From NCBI GenBank assembly GCA_039932715.1, contig JBDTPN010000004.1, positions 105,104 through 169,103 of the forward strand: DNA of 64,000 nucleotides. The letters are read 5' to 3'. Below are positions 55,801 through 63,646 of this stretch, in pieces. Numbering within the stretch: position 1 is the stretch's first letter; every line of letters starts with the position of its first letter. The translations under genes and the position numbers were made by a program. Below the pieces are notes generated by a model. That model saw only the letters and a program-made list of their open reading frames with translations. It was not told where the DNA came from and made no database searches. This stretch comes from ZC4RG30 sp039932715. Lineage in GTDB: Bacteria; Pseudomonadota; Gammaproteobacteria; Steroidobacterales; Steroidobacteraceae.

Positions 55801-56011
55801 CGCGTTCATCTTCGGCGTGATACCGCTGGCCTTCGGCAGTGGGCCGGGCGCAGAGCTGCGTCATGCACTGGGCGTGGCGGTGTTTTTCGGGATGATAGGC
55901 GTGACCCTGTTCGGATTGCTGTTCACGCCGGCGTTTTATGTGGCGAGCCGCAAGCTGGCTGCCTTGTTCGTGCGAACGCCGCGCGTACCGCGCGTGCGCC
56001 TTACTGCCTGA
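52844..56011 (+). CDS. HAE1-family RND efflux pump
   Basis: 1055 aa, AcrB/MexB-like proton-driven exporter with 12 membrane helices and two large periplasmic loops. Recognisable blocks are MRLSHFFIERPIFAAAVSVV at the start, DQYPQIAPPTVSVSAIYPGA, and GIVVDDAIVVVENAERH in helix 4, containing the DD of the proton relay. The GMVVLIGLAAKNAILIVEFA helix contains the conserved Lys. The true start is ATG 52844; the frame is open from 52793 inside the adaptor gene. Substrates are not predictable; drugs, bile-salt-like or hydrophobic compounds are usual for HAE1. Confidence 0.96.
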   Translation: MRLSHFFIERPIFAAAVSVVITLIGLIAYLTLPLDQYPQIAPPTVSVSAIYPGATAEELADSVAAPLEQQINGIQNMMYMSSSSSGEGRVSITVTFKAGTNIDIAQVDVQNRIQTVLTQLPQEVRDLGITVRKASTETLLIVHMFTSDGSVDRKYIANYASLQVRERLLRTPGVGDVTTNAARDYAMRVWIDPEKAASRDLTVTEIVTALRNNNLQVAGGAIGAPPFNDNPAAYQLNVRAQGRLDSPEEFLQAIIKRDTAGRITRISDVARVELGAQNYAINAYKSMEPAVSLSVSQAPNTNALETEDNIRRTMEELKKEFPPGVAYEIIFNPVSFTRAAVEAVQHTLFEALFLAVLVVILFLQRWRTALIPLLAIPVSLIGTLAVMAAFGFSLNNLSMFALVLSIGIVVDDAIVVVENAERHIRAGMAPREAAHLTMDEVGGALIGIALVLIAVFVPTAFMGGIAGQFYKQFALTIASATVISLVVSLTLSPALAATILKSHDPDAGKSPVGKRLHKLGETLNTWMENLAAGYGKATAVLLRRGALLLILYMGLLALTVWRMQDTPRGFIPAQDQANVPISITMPPGSSLARTDAIVQQVVPIVLATPGVSSASVYSGMDGISFSNSTSSGQMWAILKPFDERLPQGLTSLVIAENIRKRLAGVTAADIRVTAPASVRGLGSTGGFRMMVEDRGGMGYKALEDAVQQLSEAAVTDPAIGSAFSNFNTRNPSLDAVIDRDKAEMLGVPARDVYATLQTYLAGTYVNNITLLGHTFQVIAQGDTSYRQDQNWIGSLKTRSASGAMVPLDAVAKMVPTTVPYRVMRYNLHPAADIQGDAAPGHSSGQAIAAMERIARATLPAGMGFEWTDMAFQQQVSGNAGALAFALGVAFVFIFLAALYESLTLPLAVILIVPMCLLAAILGVNLMHLDNNILTQIGMVVLIGLAAKNAILIVEFARQGEERGLTPVDAAIAAAHTRLRPILMTSAAFIFGVIPLAFGSGPGAELRHALGVAVFFGMIGVTLFGLLFTPAFYVASRKLAALFVRTPRVPRVRLTA

Positions 56012-56017
56012 ACAAAA

Positions 56018-56557
56018 CTATTTGGAGAAATCGAACTGCACGTCCGTGGGGACAGTGAAGTCGTAGCCCTTGGTAAATCCTATCCAGCGCGCCAGGAAGA
56101 TCACGGTAACCCACAGCAAAATCGACAGCGCGCCCGCCAGCCGCACATCCAACGGCGCGCGCACGTCTTTGTCCCACTTGCCGACATTACGTTGCATCAC
56201 CAGGTGGAAGATGCCCATGTTGATGCCGATCACCACCAGCGTGAGTATCTTGAGCCGGAACGCCGTGTTGCCCACGTAGGTGATGGCATTGGGCGCGAAC
56301 ATCATCACGCCGGTCACCACGGCCACGGCGAAGGCACCCCAGGTCACCTTGATCAATTCGCGGTAGGTTCTGGTCCAGGCCCGTTTCGGATCCGGATAGC
56401 CCAGCATCCGCAGGTCGACGATGAGGATGGTGCCGAAAATCAGTGCCACGCAGAAAACGTGGATGGATTCCACCACGGGCATGGCCTTTAGCGAGCTGCG
56501 CATGAATTCCGCCAGCGCCGATCCATGCACCGTCTGCGCAAAGCTGTTCAGGTCCAT
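56018..56557 (-). CDS. DUF6644-like membrane protein (copy B)
   Basis: 179 aa with four or five membrane segments and conserved features of the DUF6644 group (SLKAMPVVESIHVFCVALIFGTILIVDLRMLG; KILTLVVIGINMGIFH). The histidines in SIHVF and GIFHL are in membrane segments and could bind haem. It overlaps the upstream copy A gene by 10 bases and shares its layout, so the pair probably forms a heterodimer that arose by duplication. Function unknown. Confidence 0.8.
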   Translation of the reverse strand: MDLNSFAQTVHGSALAEFMRSSLKAMPVVESIHVFCVALIFGTILIVDLRMLGYPDPKRAWTRTYRELIKVTWGAFAVAVVTGVMMFAPNAITYVGNTAFRLKILTLVVIGINMGIFHLVMQRNVGKWDKDVRAPLDVRLAGALSILLWVTVIFLARWIGFTKGYDFTVPTDVQFDFSK

Positions 56558-57048
56558 GAGCCCCAGACCTCAAGGTCATAGGCGATGAACCGCCCCAGGA
56601 ATACGATCGCCACGAGGACCAGGATCAAGGCATAGGCCATAAACCGCGCGCCAGACGAAAACGGCGGTCCCGCACGCCCCGACAGGCTGCGGCGCAAACC
56701 ATTGACCATGGTGATGGCGACGAGGACCAATGCCATCTTGAGCCAGAACGAAGTCGCGGTGGCCTCGCGCACCGGCTCACCGCATATCATCACCAGTCCG
56801 GTGGCGGCCATCACCGCAAGGGCGGTCCACATCCACGGCGCGAACCGCGCCCACACCGTGTCAATGCTTTCGTCCATGCGCATACGTCCGAGCACGCGCA
56901 GGCAGATCACAAGCAGCGAGACGAACACGATGCCGATCATCACGATGTGAATCGCCTGCACCAGCGGCATCAGCCACAGGGTCGACTGGATGGCAATGCT
57001 GAACTGCGTGGACTGCAGCCAGTGGGCAAACGCGACGATTGACGACAC
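56548..57048 (-). CDS. DUF6644-like membrane protein (copy A)
   Basis: 166 aa, four or five membrane segments; similar to copy B in the N-terminal block (TLWLMPLVQAIHIVMIGIVFVSLLVICLRVLG) and in GLVMICGEPVREATATSFWLKMALVLVAI. It is fourth in the five-gene minus-strand operon. The gap to the DUF6152 gene is 17 bases and the overlap with copy B is 10 bases. Family function is unknown. Confidence 0.8.
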   Translation of the reverse strand: MSSIVAFAHWLQSTQFSIAIQSTLWLMPLVQAIHIVMIGIVFVSLLVICLRVLGRMRMDESIDTVWARFAPWMWTALAVMAATGLVMICGEPVREATATSFWLKMALVLVAITMVNGLRRSLSGRAGPPFSSGARFMAYALILVLVAIVFLGRFIAYDLEVWGSWT

Positions 57049-57065
57049 AGGTCAGCCCGATCCGG

Positions 57066-57557
57066 TCAGCCCTTGGAAGGAGCCAAACCCATGCCTGCAG
57101 GATGCGGCGTGCTGCCCGTAACCGAATCGCAATGCTTGCCCGGAGCCGGCGGAGTTTTTGCCGGACACTGGACGAGCCCACCCTCGCGCGAACCGGCAAG
57201 CTCGCCGCTGCGCAGCGGATGCATGGCGACGCTGAATACGGTTCCGGGCGGGAAACTGCCCACCGAAATTCCCTGGTCGGCCGCCGCCGCAGAGCCGGTC
57301 ATTTCAACGGCCCAGATGATGGGCTTGCCATCGGCACCGCGCTCCACATTCGTGCGCTCGGCATTCATCGGGGCAAAGAAGATCTGCAGGTGGTTGGCAT
57401 CGGGATTCACGCGCGTGACCACGCCGGTGAAAACCTTGGTTACCTCATTGTTATAGAGGGCAAAGGAGTGATGGGCGCTGACCGGTGCCACGGTCAGCAC
57501 ACCGATAGCAGCCAGGCCCGTGATGGCCAGCGCGCCGAATTTGCTATACGACTTCAA
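57066..57557 (-). CDS. DUF6152 periplasmic protein
   Basis: 163 aa with a cleavable signal peptide (FGALAITGLAAIGVLTVAPVSA-HH). The mature N-terminus HHSFALYNNEVTKVFTGVVTRVNPDANH is the DUF6152 signature. Start: no ATG fits. TTG at 57557 lies 1 base after the upstream stop and is preceded by GGAGAAG, so translation is coupled. The C-terminal 35 residues (QCPAKTPPAPGKHCDSVTGS) are Pro- and Cys-containing. The family occurs next to exported hypothetical proteins and amidohydrolases; function unknown. Confidence 0.85.
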   Translation of the reverse strand: MKSYSKFGALAITGLAAIGVLTVAPVSAHHSFALYNNEVTKVFTGVVTRVNPDANHLQIFFAPMNAERTNVERGADGKPIIWAVEMTGSAAAADQGISVGSFPPGTVFSVAMHPLRSGELAGSREGGLVQCPAKTPPAPGKHCDSVTGSTPHPAGMGLAPSKG

Positions 57558-57558
57558 G

Positions 57559-58983
57559 CTACTTCTCCTTTCCAAAACTGAAGATGTCCTCTTCCTTCGG
57601 CCGTTCCATTCCCGGCTCAGAGTACTTCTCCCACATCTGGGCCCAGGGGCGACCGTACATGTCGGGGACTTCAAACTCGATGGTCTGGCCCGGGGTCACG
57701 GATGTGGCCCTGCCCTTGACCGGATAGATTGTAGGCACGCATTCGATGAAGACGTAAGGGTCGCCTTCATTTAGTCCGCTCAGTTTGACATAGCTCCGGA
57801 CGATGCGGACCGGCTCAACCAGGGCGTCGGGGTCATAGAAGATGGCCTCATGGTTGAGCCCCAGGAATTTGCCCCTGGCGTCGCGGTTGGGGCTGTAGAT
57901 CTCGATGGTCTGCAGCTTGTTTGAATATTCGTAGGCCGCATGCACCTTCCAGCCCTGGATATTGGAGGTCCAGGTGATGAGGCTGTCGTGGTCCCAGAAC
58001 CCGATGGTCTCGCCGTACCAGCGCGGCACGTCCTTGCCGATGTGCGGTACCGAGCCGGTCATGTCGAACTTGCGGCCGACAAGGATGTTGGTGACAAAGT
58101 TGCGCGCCACACCCGCCATGATCTGCACGTCGTCGGGCGTCACCATGATGTAGTGCTCCCACACCGCGAACTCATGCCAGCGGCGCATGAAGCCTTCCGG
58201 CCAGCAGTACTGCGACTGCCATTGCGGTGTGTTGGATGTGCCCTGGTGATAAGTCTCCTGCACCATGCGCTTCTGGTATTCAGGCGTCAGCAGCGACAGG
58301 ATGGTGGACGTCTGGTTGTAGCGCATGCGGTACCAGTAGGCATTGCCGGGGGTAAATCCGGGATGCTGGTAGCGACCGGTCCACTCGCCCGGCACGGTTG
58401 CATAAGTGTGGATGGTCGGGCCACCGCGCTTTTTCGTCTCGGCCAGCAGCGCTTCGTAATGTGCCTGTGCGGTCTTGAACGGATAGGGACTCACGATTGC
58501 GGCGCGCGGATAGTCACGATCGCACATGCCCCACGGAGCCGTGGTCGGCCCCACCTTTGCATCGACAAGGCTGACGCCACCGGCGCCCCACAGTTCTTCA
58601 ATGGCAGCCGGGCTGTTGCAGCGGAAATAGCGTGGGTCGGACCACAGCGCGCGGTCCTTGTAGAAATCCTTGGTGGTGAACATGTCCACCGGCAGCGGTG
58701 TGACGCCGGGAGGCACTGCGCCGTCACGTGCCAGGCCCACGAATACCCGTGGCTGCGTGGCCGGTGTGGCGCCCGGTATGCCGGGCACATTGGAGAAGCC
58801 CGGCGCGCCCGGCGCCGGCCGCATCGTGGCGCCGGTAACCGCGAACTTGTTGGCGTCGGCCTTCATGGGCCAGCCGCGACCCGCGCTCTTGAAGCCGGGA
58901 TCGGCAATCCCCTGCGCCAGGGCACTGGTTGAAACCAGCGCCGAGATCGCCAGGCCAGCCAGCACGGCCACTACCATCCTCAT
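57559..58983 (-). CDS. Exported protein of unknown function (474 aa)
   Basis: Signal peptide MRMVVAVLAGLAISALVSTS then ALA-QG cleavage. The mature protein has no motif I can name. It is rich in Trp, Tyr and Pro, with a C-terminal beta-rich region (WKVHAAYEYSNKLQTIEIYS; IVRSYVKLSGLNEGDPYVFIE) that reads like a periplasmic binding or barrel domain. It lies between an exported amidohydrolase (11 bases upstream) and the DUF6152 gene (1 base downstream), so it probably works with them in the envelope. Confidence 0.8.
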   Translation of the reverse strand: MRMVVAVLAGLAISALVSTSALAQGIADPGFKSAGRGWPMKADANKFAVTGATMRPAPGAPGFSNVPGIPGATPATQPRVFVGLARDGAVPPGVTPLPVDMFTTKDFYKDRALWSDPRYFRCNSPAAIEELWGAGGVSLVDAKVGPTTAPWGMCDRDYPRAAIVSPYPFKTAQAHYEALLAETKKRGGPTIHTYATVPGEWTGRYQHPGFTPGNAYWYRMRYNQTSTILSLLTPEYQKRMVQETYHQGTSNTPQWQSQYCWPEGFMRRWHEFAVWEHYIMVTPDDVQIMAGVARNFVTNILVGRKFDMTGSVPHIGKDVPRWYGETIGFWDHDSLITWTSNIQGWKVHAAYEYSNKLQTIEIYSPNRDARGKFLGLNHEAIFYDPDALVEPVRIVRSYVKLSGLNEGDPYVFIECVPTIYPVKGRATSVTPGQTIEFEVPDMYGRPWAQMWEKYSEPGMERPKEEDIFSFGKEK

Positions 58984-58994
58984 GAAACTGCCCC

Positions 58995-60179
58995 TCAGCG
59001 CGCCTTATTGGCGTCTACCACAACCTTGCCCCCAAGTATGACCATCCTGGGCTTGAGCCAGTTCCAGTAACCGTCCATGGGGTTACCCTCCAGCAGCACC
59101 AGATCCGCCAGTTTGCCCACTTCCAGGGTGCCGATCTGGTCCGCCATCCCCAGGTAATCGGCCGTATTGGGGCCCATCACCCGGACCATGTCCTGGTGCG
59201 AGAACACCACGTTCCAGGACCGCAATTCGTGCGCCAACCCGGCCGGCGGGTCGTAAGTCGTGTCCATGCCATTGCCGATCACCACGCCGGCATCAAACAG
59301 AGTGCGCGAGTTGACCATGGAATAGCCGGCCTCCTTGCCACCGCCCACGCCGTCGATAATGCCGTCCGGCCAGGGCTTGCCGTCGCGAAACCGCGGCTTG
59401 TTGTCGTCGGCGAACACGCCGAACACCGGCGACCCGAAGGCCATGGCCATCAGCACCCTGGCCTTTGACGCGGCTACTGCCTGGGCTTCTTCCTTGGTGA
59501 TCCAGTTCTTGTTGGGGATGTGCACCAGCAGTTTCACGCCGTTGGCCACCGCGGCATCCATGGCTGATGTGCTGGTGGCGTGCACCTGAACGCCGACGCC
59601 AACCTTGCTGCCTTCGTCGAGCATGGCGCGCAGCACCAGCAGTTCCTGTTCGGTGGGCCCGGGAACCGGTGTCAGTATCAACTCACCCGTGTACTTCACA
59701 CCCATTTGCGCCAGCCTGCGGATCTCTGCGCGACCGGTCTCTTCCGTGGCCCGGCCCAGCGGAAAGGTGCCGCCCGATGGAATGATGCGAGGTCCGTTGA
59801 TCACGCCCTTGTCGATATCAGCGCGCAATTGCACCAGAGGTTCCGGGGCGCCGCCGCCTGACAACACCGTGGTGAAGCCGGCATCAAGCAGGCGCTGCAT
59901 TTCCGTTTTCGGCTCGCGGGCATTTATATGACGGTGGGCGTCGATGAACCCGGCCATCGCCGTCATGCCCTTGGCATCGATGACCTTGCCGGCCTTGGTT
60001 GCTGGAGCGCCCGCCGCCACGGCGACAATCTTCCCAGCGCGTATGACCAGCGAACCTTTTCCAATCACCGTGCCATCGCGAACAACGATGCGCGCATTGG
60101 TGATGGTGAGTTCCTGCGACATGGCCGCTGCGCTGGCAAGCAGCAGCCCGGCCGCAGCGATGAACAATTTTCCGGCCAT
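58995..60179 (-). CDS. Exported amidohydrolase (imidazolonepropionase-like)
   Basis: 394 aa. A signal peptide (LFIAAAGLLLASAAAMSQ) is followed by the amidohydrolase N-terminal beta domain (TITNARIVVRDGTVIGKGSL) and the metal HxH in GFIDAHRHIN. Further His residues are in VQVHATSTSAM and LLVHIPNKNW, and the C-terminal beta domain is GTLEVGKLADLVLLEGNPMDG. The frame is open to 60338, but the ATG at 60179 has GGGGGGA seven bases upstream and begins the signal peptide. It heads a five-gene exported/membrane operon. The substrate may be a cyclic amide or a peptide. Confidence 0.9.
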   Translation of the reverse strand: MAGKLFIAAAGLLLASAAAMSQELTITNARIVVRDGTVIGKGSLVIRAGKIVAVAAGAPATKAGKVIDAKGMTAMAGFIDAHRHINAREPKTEMQRLLDAGFTTVLSGGGAPEPLVQLRADIDKGVINGPRIIPSGGTFPLGRATEETGRAEIRRLAQMGVKYTGELILTPVPGPTEQELLVLRAMLDEGSKVGVGVQVHATSTSAMDAAVANGVKLLVHIPNKNWITKEEAQAVAASKARVLMAMAFGSPVFGVFADDNKPRFRDGKPWPDGIIDGVGGGKEAGYSMVNSRTLFDAGVVIGNGMDTTYDPPAGLAHELRSWNVVFSHQDMVRVMGPNTADYLGMADQIGTLEVGKLADLVLLEGNPMDGYWNWLKPRMVILGGKVVVDANKAR

Positions 60180-60252
60180 GTTGTTATCCCCCCGATTCCC
60201 GTAAGCTGCCGAGCATAACGAGAACGTTGGCGTTGAGCCATCGGGGAAATCC

Positions 60253-61500
60253 ATGAATCCGAACGTCCGCCTGCGGCTGTCCGTGATGATGTTCCTGCAG
60301 TTTGCGTTGTGGGGATCCTGGTATGTGACCCTGAGCACCTACCTGCTCAAGATCGGATTCGATGGGCTGCAGGTGGGCGCCGCCTACAGCACGCTCAACT
60401 GGGGCGCCATATTTGCCCCGGTTGTCGTCGGTGCCCTGGCCGACCGCTTTTTCCAGGCCCAGAAGGTCATGGGCGTGCTGCACCTGATGGGCGCGGTAAT
60501 CCTGTGGTGGCTTTCGGGCATCACTGACCCCACCACGTTCTTCTGGACGCTGCTGGCATACGCCATCTGTTTCATGCCCACGCTGGGACTGGCCAATGCC
60601 GTCTCGTTTCACCAGATGAGCGATCCGGGCAAGCAGTTCGGCCTGGTGCGTGCCTGCGGCACCTTCGGCTGGATAGTCGTCGGGTTTGTCGTCGGCCTCA
60701 TCGCGCCCAACATGCTGGGCTATTCCATCGAGCCCACCAATATTCCACTCAAGATCGGCGCCGTAATTTCCGTGCTGCTGGGTCTCTACGCTTTTGCGCT
60801 GCCCGCTACGCCACCCGGCAATCCGGATCGCAAACCCAACATCGCGCAGGCGCTGGGCCTTGAAACCCTGACCCTGATGAGGGATCGGTCGTTTGCCATC
60901 TTCGTCATCGGCTCGCTGCTGATCTGCATTCCGCTGTCGTTCTATTACAGCTTCGCCAACGCCTTCCTCAACGAGTCAGGCATGCACAACGCGGCTACGA
61001 AGATGACGTTGGGCCAGATGTCCGAAGTGCTGTTCCTGGTGCTGATCCCGTTCTTCTTCGTGCGCCTGGGTGTCAAGAAGATGCTGCTGATCGGCATGGC
61101 GGCCTGGGTATTGCGTTATGTGCTGTTCGCCTATGGCAACAACAGCACGCTGGTCGGGATGCTCTATGCCGGCATCATCCTGCACGGCGTGTGCTTTGAT
61201 TTCTTCTTCGTCACCGGCCAGATCTATGTAGACAAATCCGTTGCGCGCGGCCAGCGAGCCGCTGCACAGGGATTCATCCACGTGATCACGTATGGCGTGG
61301 GACAGCTGATCGGCTCATGGGCGGCTGGCGCCGTTGTCGATCACTACACCGTTGCCACCGATGCCGGCACGCGGCATTTGTGGCAGACCATCTGGATGGT
61401 GCCCGCCATCATGGCCTTCGTGGTGATGCTGCTGTTCCTGATCTTCTTTCGCGATCCGGGAGCCAGGCTCGGCACTGCAGTGGCATCGCGCGCGACGTAA
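60253..61500 (+). CDS. Nucleoside:proton symporter family MFS permease
   Basis: 415 aa with 12 membrane helices. The first block (RLRLSVMMFLQFALWGSWYVTLSTYL) and VSFHQMSDPGKQFGLVRACGTFGWIVVGF are characteristic of the NupG/XapB nucleoside symporter family of the major facilitator superfamily. It probably imports nucleosides or related compounds. It is divergent from the amidohydrolase gene across 73 bp, so a purine- or pyrimidine-like substrate for that enzyme is possible. Confidence 0.9.
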   Translation: MNPNVRLRLSVMMFLQFALWGSWYVTLSTYLLKIGFDGLQVGAAYSTLNWGAIFAPVVVGALADRFFQAQKVMGVLHLMGAVILWWLSGITDPTTFFWTLLAYAICFMPTLGLANAVSFHQMSDPGKQFGLVRACGTFGWIVVGFVVGLIAPNMLGYSIEPTNIPLKIGAVISVLLGLYAFALPATPPGNPDRKPNIAQALGLETLTLMRDRSFAIFVIGSLLICIPLSFYYSFANAFLNESGMHNAATKMTLGQMSEVLFLVLIPFFFVRLGVKKMLLIGMAAWVLRYVLFAYGNNSTLVGMLYAGIILHGVCFDFFFVTGQIYVDKSVARGQRAAAQGFIHVITYGVGQLIGSWAAGAVVDHYTVATDAGTRHLWQTIWMVPAIMAFVVMLLFLIFFRDPGARLGTAVASRAT

Positions 61501-61508
61501 GCGCGCTG

Positions 61509-62066
61509 TCATTTCGACTCGCGCAGCTCCAGGAGCATTGCCTCGGCTGCAGTGGGCACGACTCGCACCATTGAGAACGGACCGCCACATTTCCTGCTTG
61601 CGGATTCGAGCGCTGCCCCGGCCTGGATGGCTGCCTCGCCGAGCAGGAAAGGTGCAACACCTGGAACAAAGATATCGGTAAAGACCTGGGCGATTGTTCC
61701 TGGTGTCTTGGCCACTGCATTGGCCACTCGCGGTGCTACGAGAAAATAGTCGGTCTCGCCGTCGGCGATCTCGACCCTGAGGTCGCAGGTACCAGGTTCC
61801 AGGGGGAGGTCGACATTCAACGTGTGAGCGCCCGGCGCCACGTCGCGAGCCAAGAAACCGTCCTCGCGAAGATCACCAACCGGCGCATTGTCCATTTTCA
61901 ATTTCGCCACCGCAGTGGAGTTCTGCGCCCGGTCAAGCCGATACACGATGATTCGAGAAGTGTGGGCGGGCACCGGTTCCTTGTGCGCGGGATGGTCCTT
62001 GAAAGGGGTACCGGTCGCCGAGCAACCGGCGATTGCCATCAGACCGAGAGCAATCGAAATGCGCAT
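61509..62066 (-). CDS. DUF2846 lipoprotein
   Basis: 185 aa. The lipoprotein signal is MRISIALGLMAIAGCS (lipobox IAGC). The mature part fits the DUF2846 beta-sandwich: RIIVYRLDRAQ, KLKMDNAPVGDLREDGFLARDVAPGAHTLNVD. The frame is open to 62207, but the ATG at 62066 begins the signal. It converges with the permease gene (8-base gap). Role unknown. Confidence 0.87.
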   Translation of the reverse strand: MRISIALGLMAIAGCSATGTPFKDHPAHKEPVPAHTSRIIVYRLDRAQNSTAVAKLKMDNAPVGDLREDGFLARDVAPGAHTLNVDLPLEPGTCDLRVEIADGETDYFLVAPRVANAVAKTPGTIAQVFTDIFVPGVAPFLLGEAAIQAGAALESASRKCGGPFSMVRVVPTAAEAMLLELRESK

Positions 62067-62074
62067 ATGACCTC

Positions 62075-62587
62075 TTACAGCGATTTTCTGTGCTGTTCTA
62101 TCTGTGGCATCAGCGCGAGCATCCGTTGCAGGCTTTCCGCAGGCCAATGCCGCTCGCGGTCGTAATACGCCGCGACGGCAGGCCTGCCTTCGGGGATCAT
62201 CACCCACGGTTGCTTTGACTCGGTGAAGATGTGGATGTCCGGCGGCAACTCATCCGGGTTGTCCAGCGTGCCCACACGCACGAATGAAAGCACCGGCCCG
62301 CCGCCTGCATAGTGGCTCCAGAGCGCTACCCGGCATGTGGGGCAGCGCGCGATCTGCTGCCCGCGACCACTTTGGGAAGGGGTGTTCACAATCTCCGACT
62401 TGCCGGCCAGCACAGTCACACGCGTGGTTTCGATCATGGCGTTCAAGGCAAACGACGCGCCGGATTCCCGTTGGCACCAACGGCAATGACAGCAGTGGAC
62501 AAACAGCGGCGCCGTTTCCAACCGATAGCGCACTTGCCGGCAATCGCAGCCGCCCTCAAGCGCAAAGATTGCGTTGGTGCTGGTCAT
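62075..62587 (-). CDS. GFA/CENP-V family zinc protein
   Basis: 170-aa protein of the glutathione-dependent formaldehyde-activating (GFA) family. Zinc-binding cysteines are visible in GGCDCRQVRYR, HCCHCRWCQRESGASF and ARCPTCRVALWSHY. The start ATG 62587 overlaps the upstream MORN-like gene by 4 bases. Most GFA-family members have no proven formaldehyde activity, so only the fold is certain. Confidence 0.92.
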   Translation of the reverse strand: MTSTNAIFALEGGCDCRQVRYRLETAPLFVHCCHCRWCQRESGASFALNAMIETTRVTVLAGKSEIVNTPSQSGRGQQIARCPTCRVALWSHYAGGGPVLSFVRVGTLDNPDELPPDIHIFTESKQPWVMIPEGRPAVAAYYDRERHWPAESLQRMLALMPQIEQHRKSL

Positions 62588-62832
62588 TTGCGCTTTGCTG
62601 GCTTGCTCGTCATGCGCGTGACTTTGACGACGACTCCATTCTTGTCGTGGGTAGCCCAATCACCAATCTGGACCCCGTTGTCGAAGCCGCCAGACCGCAT
62701 GAGGGTCCCATCTTTGCGGAACCACTTCCAGGGCCCATCCATGACTTCACCCTTCATGTAGCCCTTTGCCCAAAGGGATCCGTCCTTGTGCAGTACCTTG
62801 CGCGGGGTACGCTTTGCCTTGACCTTGGCCAT
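62584..62832 (-). CDS. Small MORN/YwqK-like repeat protein
   Basis: 82 aa, Lys-rich. It contains two or three MORN-like units: DGSLWAKGYMKGEVMDGPWKWFRKDG, then GTLMRSGGFDNGVQIGDWATHDKNG. YwqK-type repeats occur in putative antitoxins and in many uncharacterised proteins, so no function is assigned. Its stop overlaps the GFA start (ATGA); the small membrane protein gene ends 3 bases upstream. Confidence 0.8.
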   Translation of the reverse strand: MAKVKAKRTPRKVLHKDGSLWAKGYMKGEVMDGPWKWFRKDGTLMRSGGFDNGVQIGDWATHDKNGVVVKVTRMTSKPAKRK

Positions 62833-62835
62833 TGC

Positions 62836-63054
62836 TCAAGCCCGCGCTTGCCGCGTATTGCTCCAGACCACCTGCGCGACGCCGATAATCGCAAGCAATG
62901 CGCCGTACACGGTCCATTGCGGCTGGTTGACCATGAACCCGACGCGAAACGCGAGGTTGAGACCCTGCAGCATCCACACTATGCCCATCATGACCATCGC
63001 GATGCCGATCAGGCTGCTGACCACTCGCATGATTGCGTTGAATGTGCGTGACAT
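62836..63054 (-). CDS. Small two-span membrane protein
   Basis: 72 aa with two hydrophobic segments (VSSLIGIAMVMMGIVWMLQG and WTVYGALLAIIGVAQVVW) and a positively charged C-terminus. No family recognised. It lies 3 bases upstream of the MORN-like gene on the same strand. Confidence 0.72.
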   Translation of the reverse strand: MSRTFNAIMRVVSSLIGIAMVMMGIVWMLQGLNLAFRVGFMVNQPQWTVYGALLAIIGVAQVVWSNTRQARA

Positions 63055-63115
63055 GAGTTTTTCCCGATTTAATTAAGAGACTTGTACACCCGGCTTTCAA
63101 ATCCCTGCAACGCGA

Positions 63116-63595
63116 TCACTGCCCAGCCGCGGGCGCTCTCCACCAGACCGGACCCTTCTGCTCGTGATCCCAGTAGACGTTGATGGGCGCACAGCTTCCA
63201 TCATTGAGCACCAGCGAATAGGTGCGGGGTGATTCTTTGCAGCCAGGCATGCCCGCGGCATTGGCGGAACATGAAAGGGCGACCTTCGACAACTTGACCG
63301 GGACAGCGCAGAAGGCATCCGGGTCCCCCTTTTCCACCCTGAAATCGACGTAGTGAAATTTGCCGGTGGCTGTGGATTTGATGGCGAGCACGACCCCGTC
63401 CGTCACGTTGCCCAGGGCCATGTTGTCAGGCATCCAGTCGCCATCAAGGTCGACCGACGCCTCGGAGGATGGCACCCAACGAACCTCCGAGCGGATTGAG
63501 CGCAAGCTCTGCAGGAAGATGGATTCGATACGGGCATATGCCACGGATCCAGCGGCAACTATCAGCGCTACTACAATCACAGTACTGCGTTTCAT
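63116..63595 (-). CDS. Exported hypothetical protein (159 aa)
   Basis: Signal peptide MKRSTVIVVALIVAAGSVAYA. Mature features are DLDGDWMPDN, resembling an FG-GAP or EF-hand-like acidic loop, and four cysteines (FCAVP, LSCSAN, GCKES, SCAPIN) that could form two disulfides. The frame is open to 63643, but the ATG at 63595 begins the signal. Function unknown. Confidence 0.78.
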   Translation of the reverse strand: MKRSTVIVVALIVAAGSVAYARIESIFLQSLRSIRSEVRWVPSSEASVDLDGDWMPDNMALGNVTDGVVLAIKSTATGKFHYVDFRVEKGDPDAFCAVPVKLSKVALSCSANAAGMPGCKESPRTYSLVLNDGSCAPINVYWDHEQKGPVWWRAPAAGQ

Positions 63596-63646
63596 GGCGT
63601 AGTTCCTTCCCGGGTGACAATTACGGGCCATGGGTAACAGCAACCC

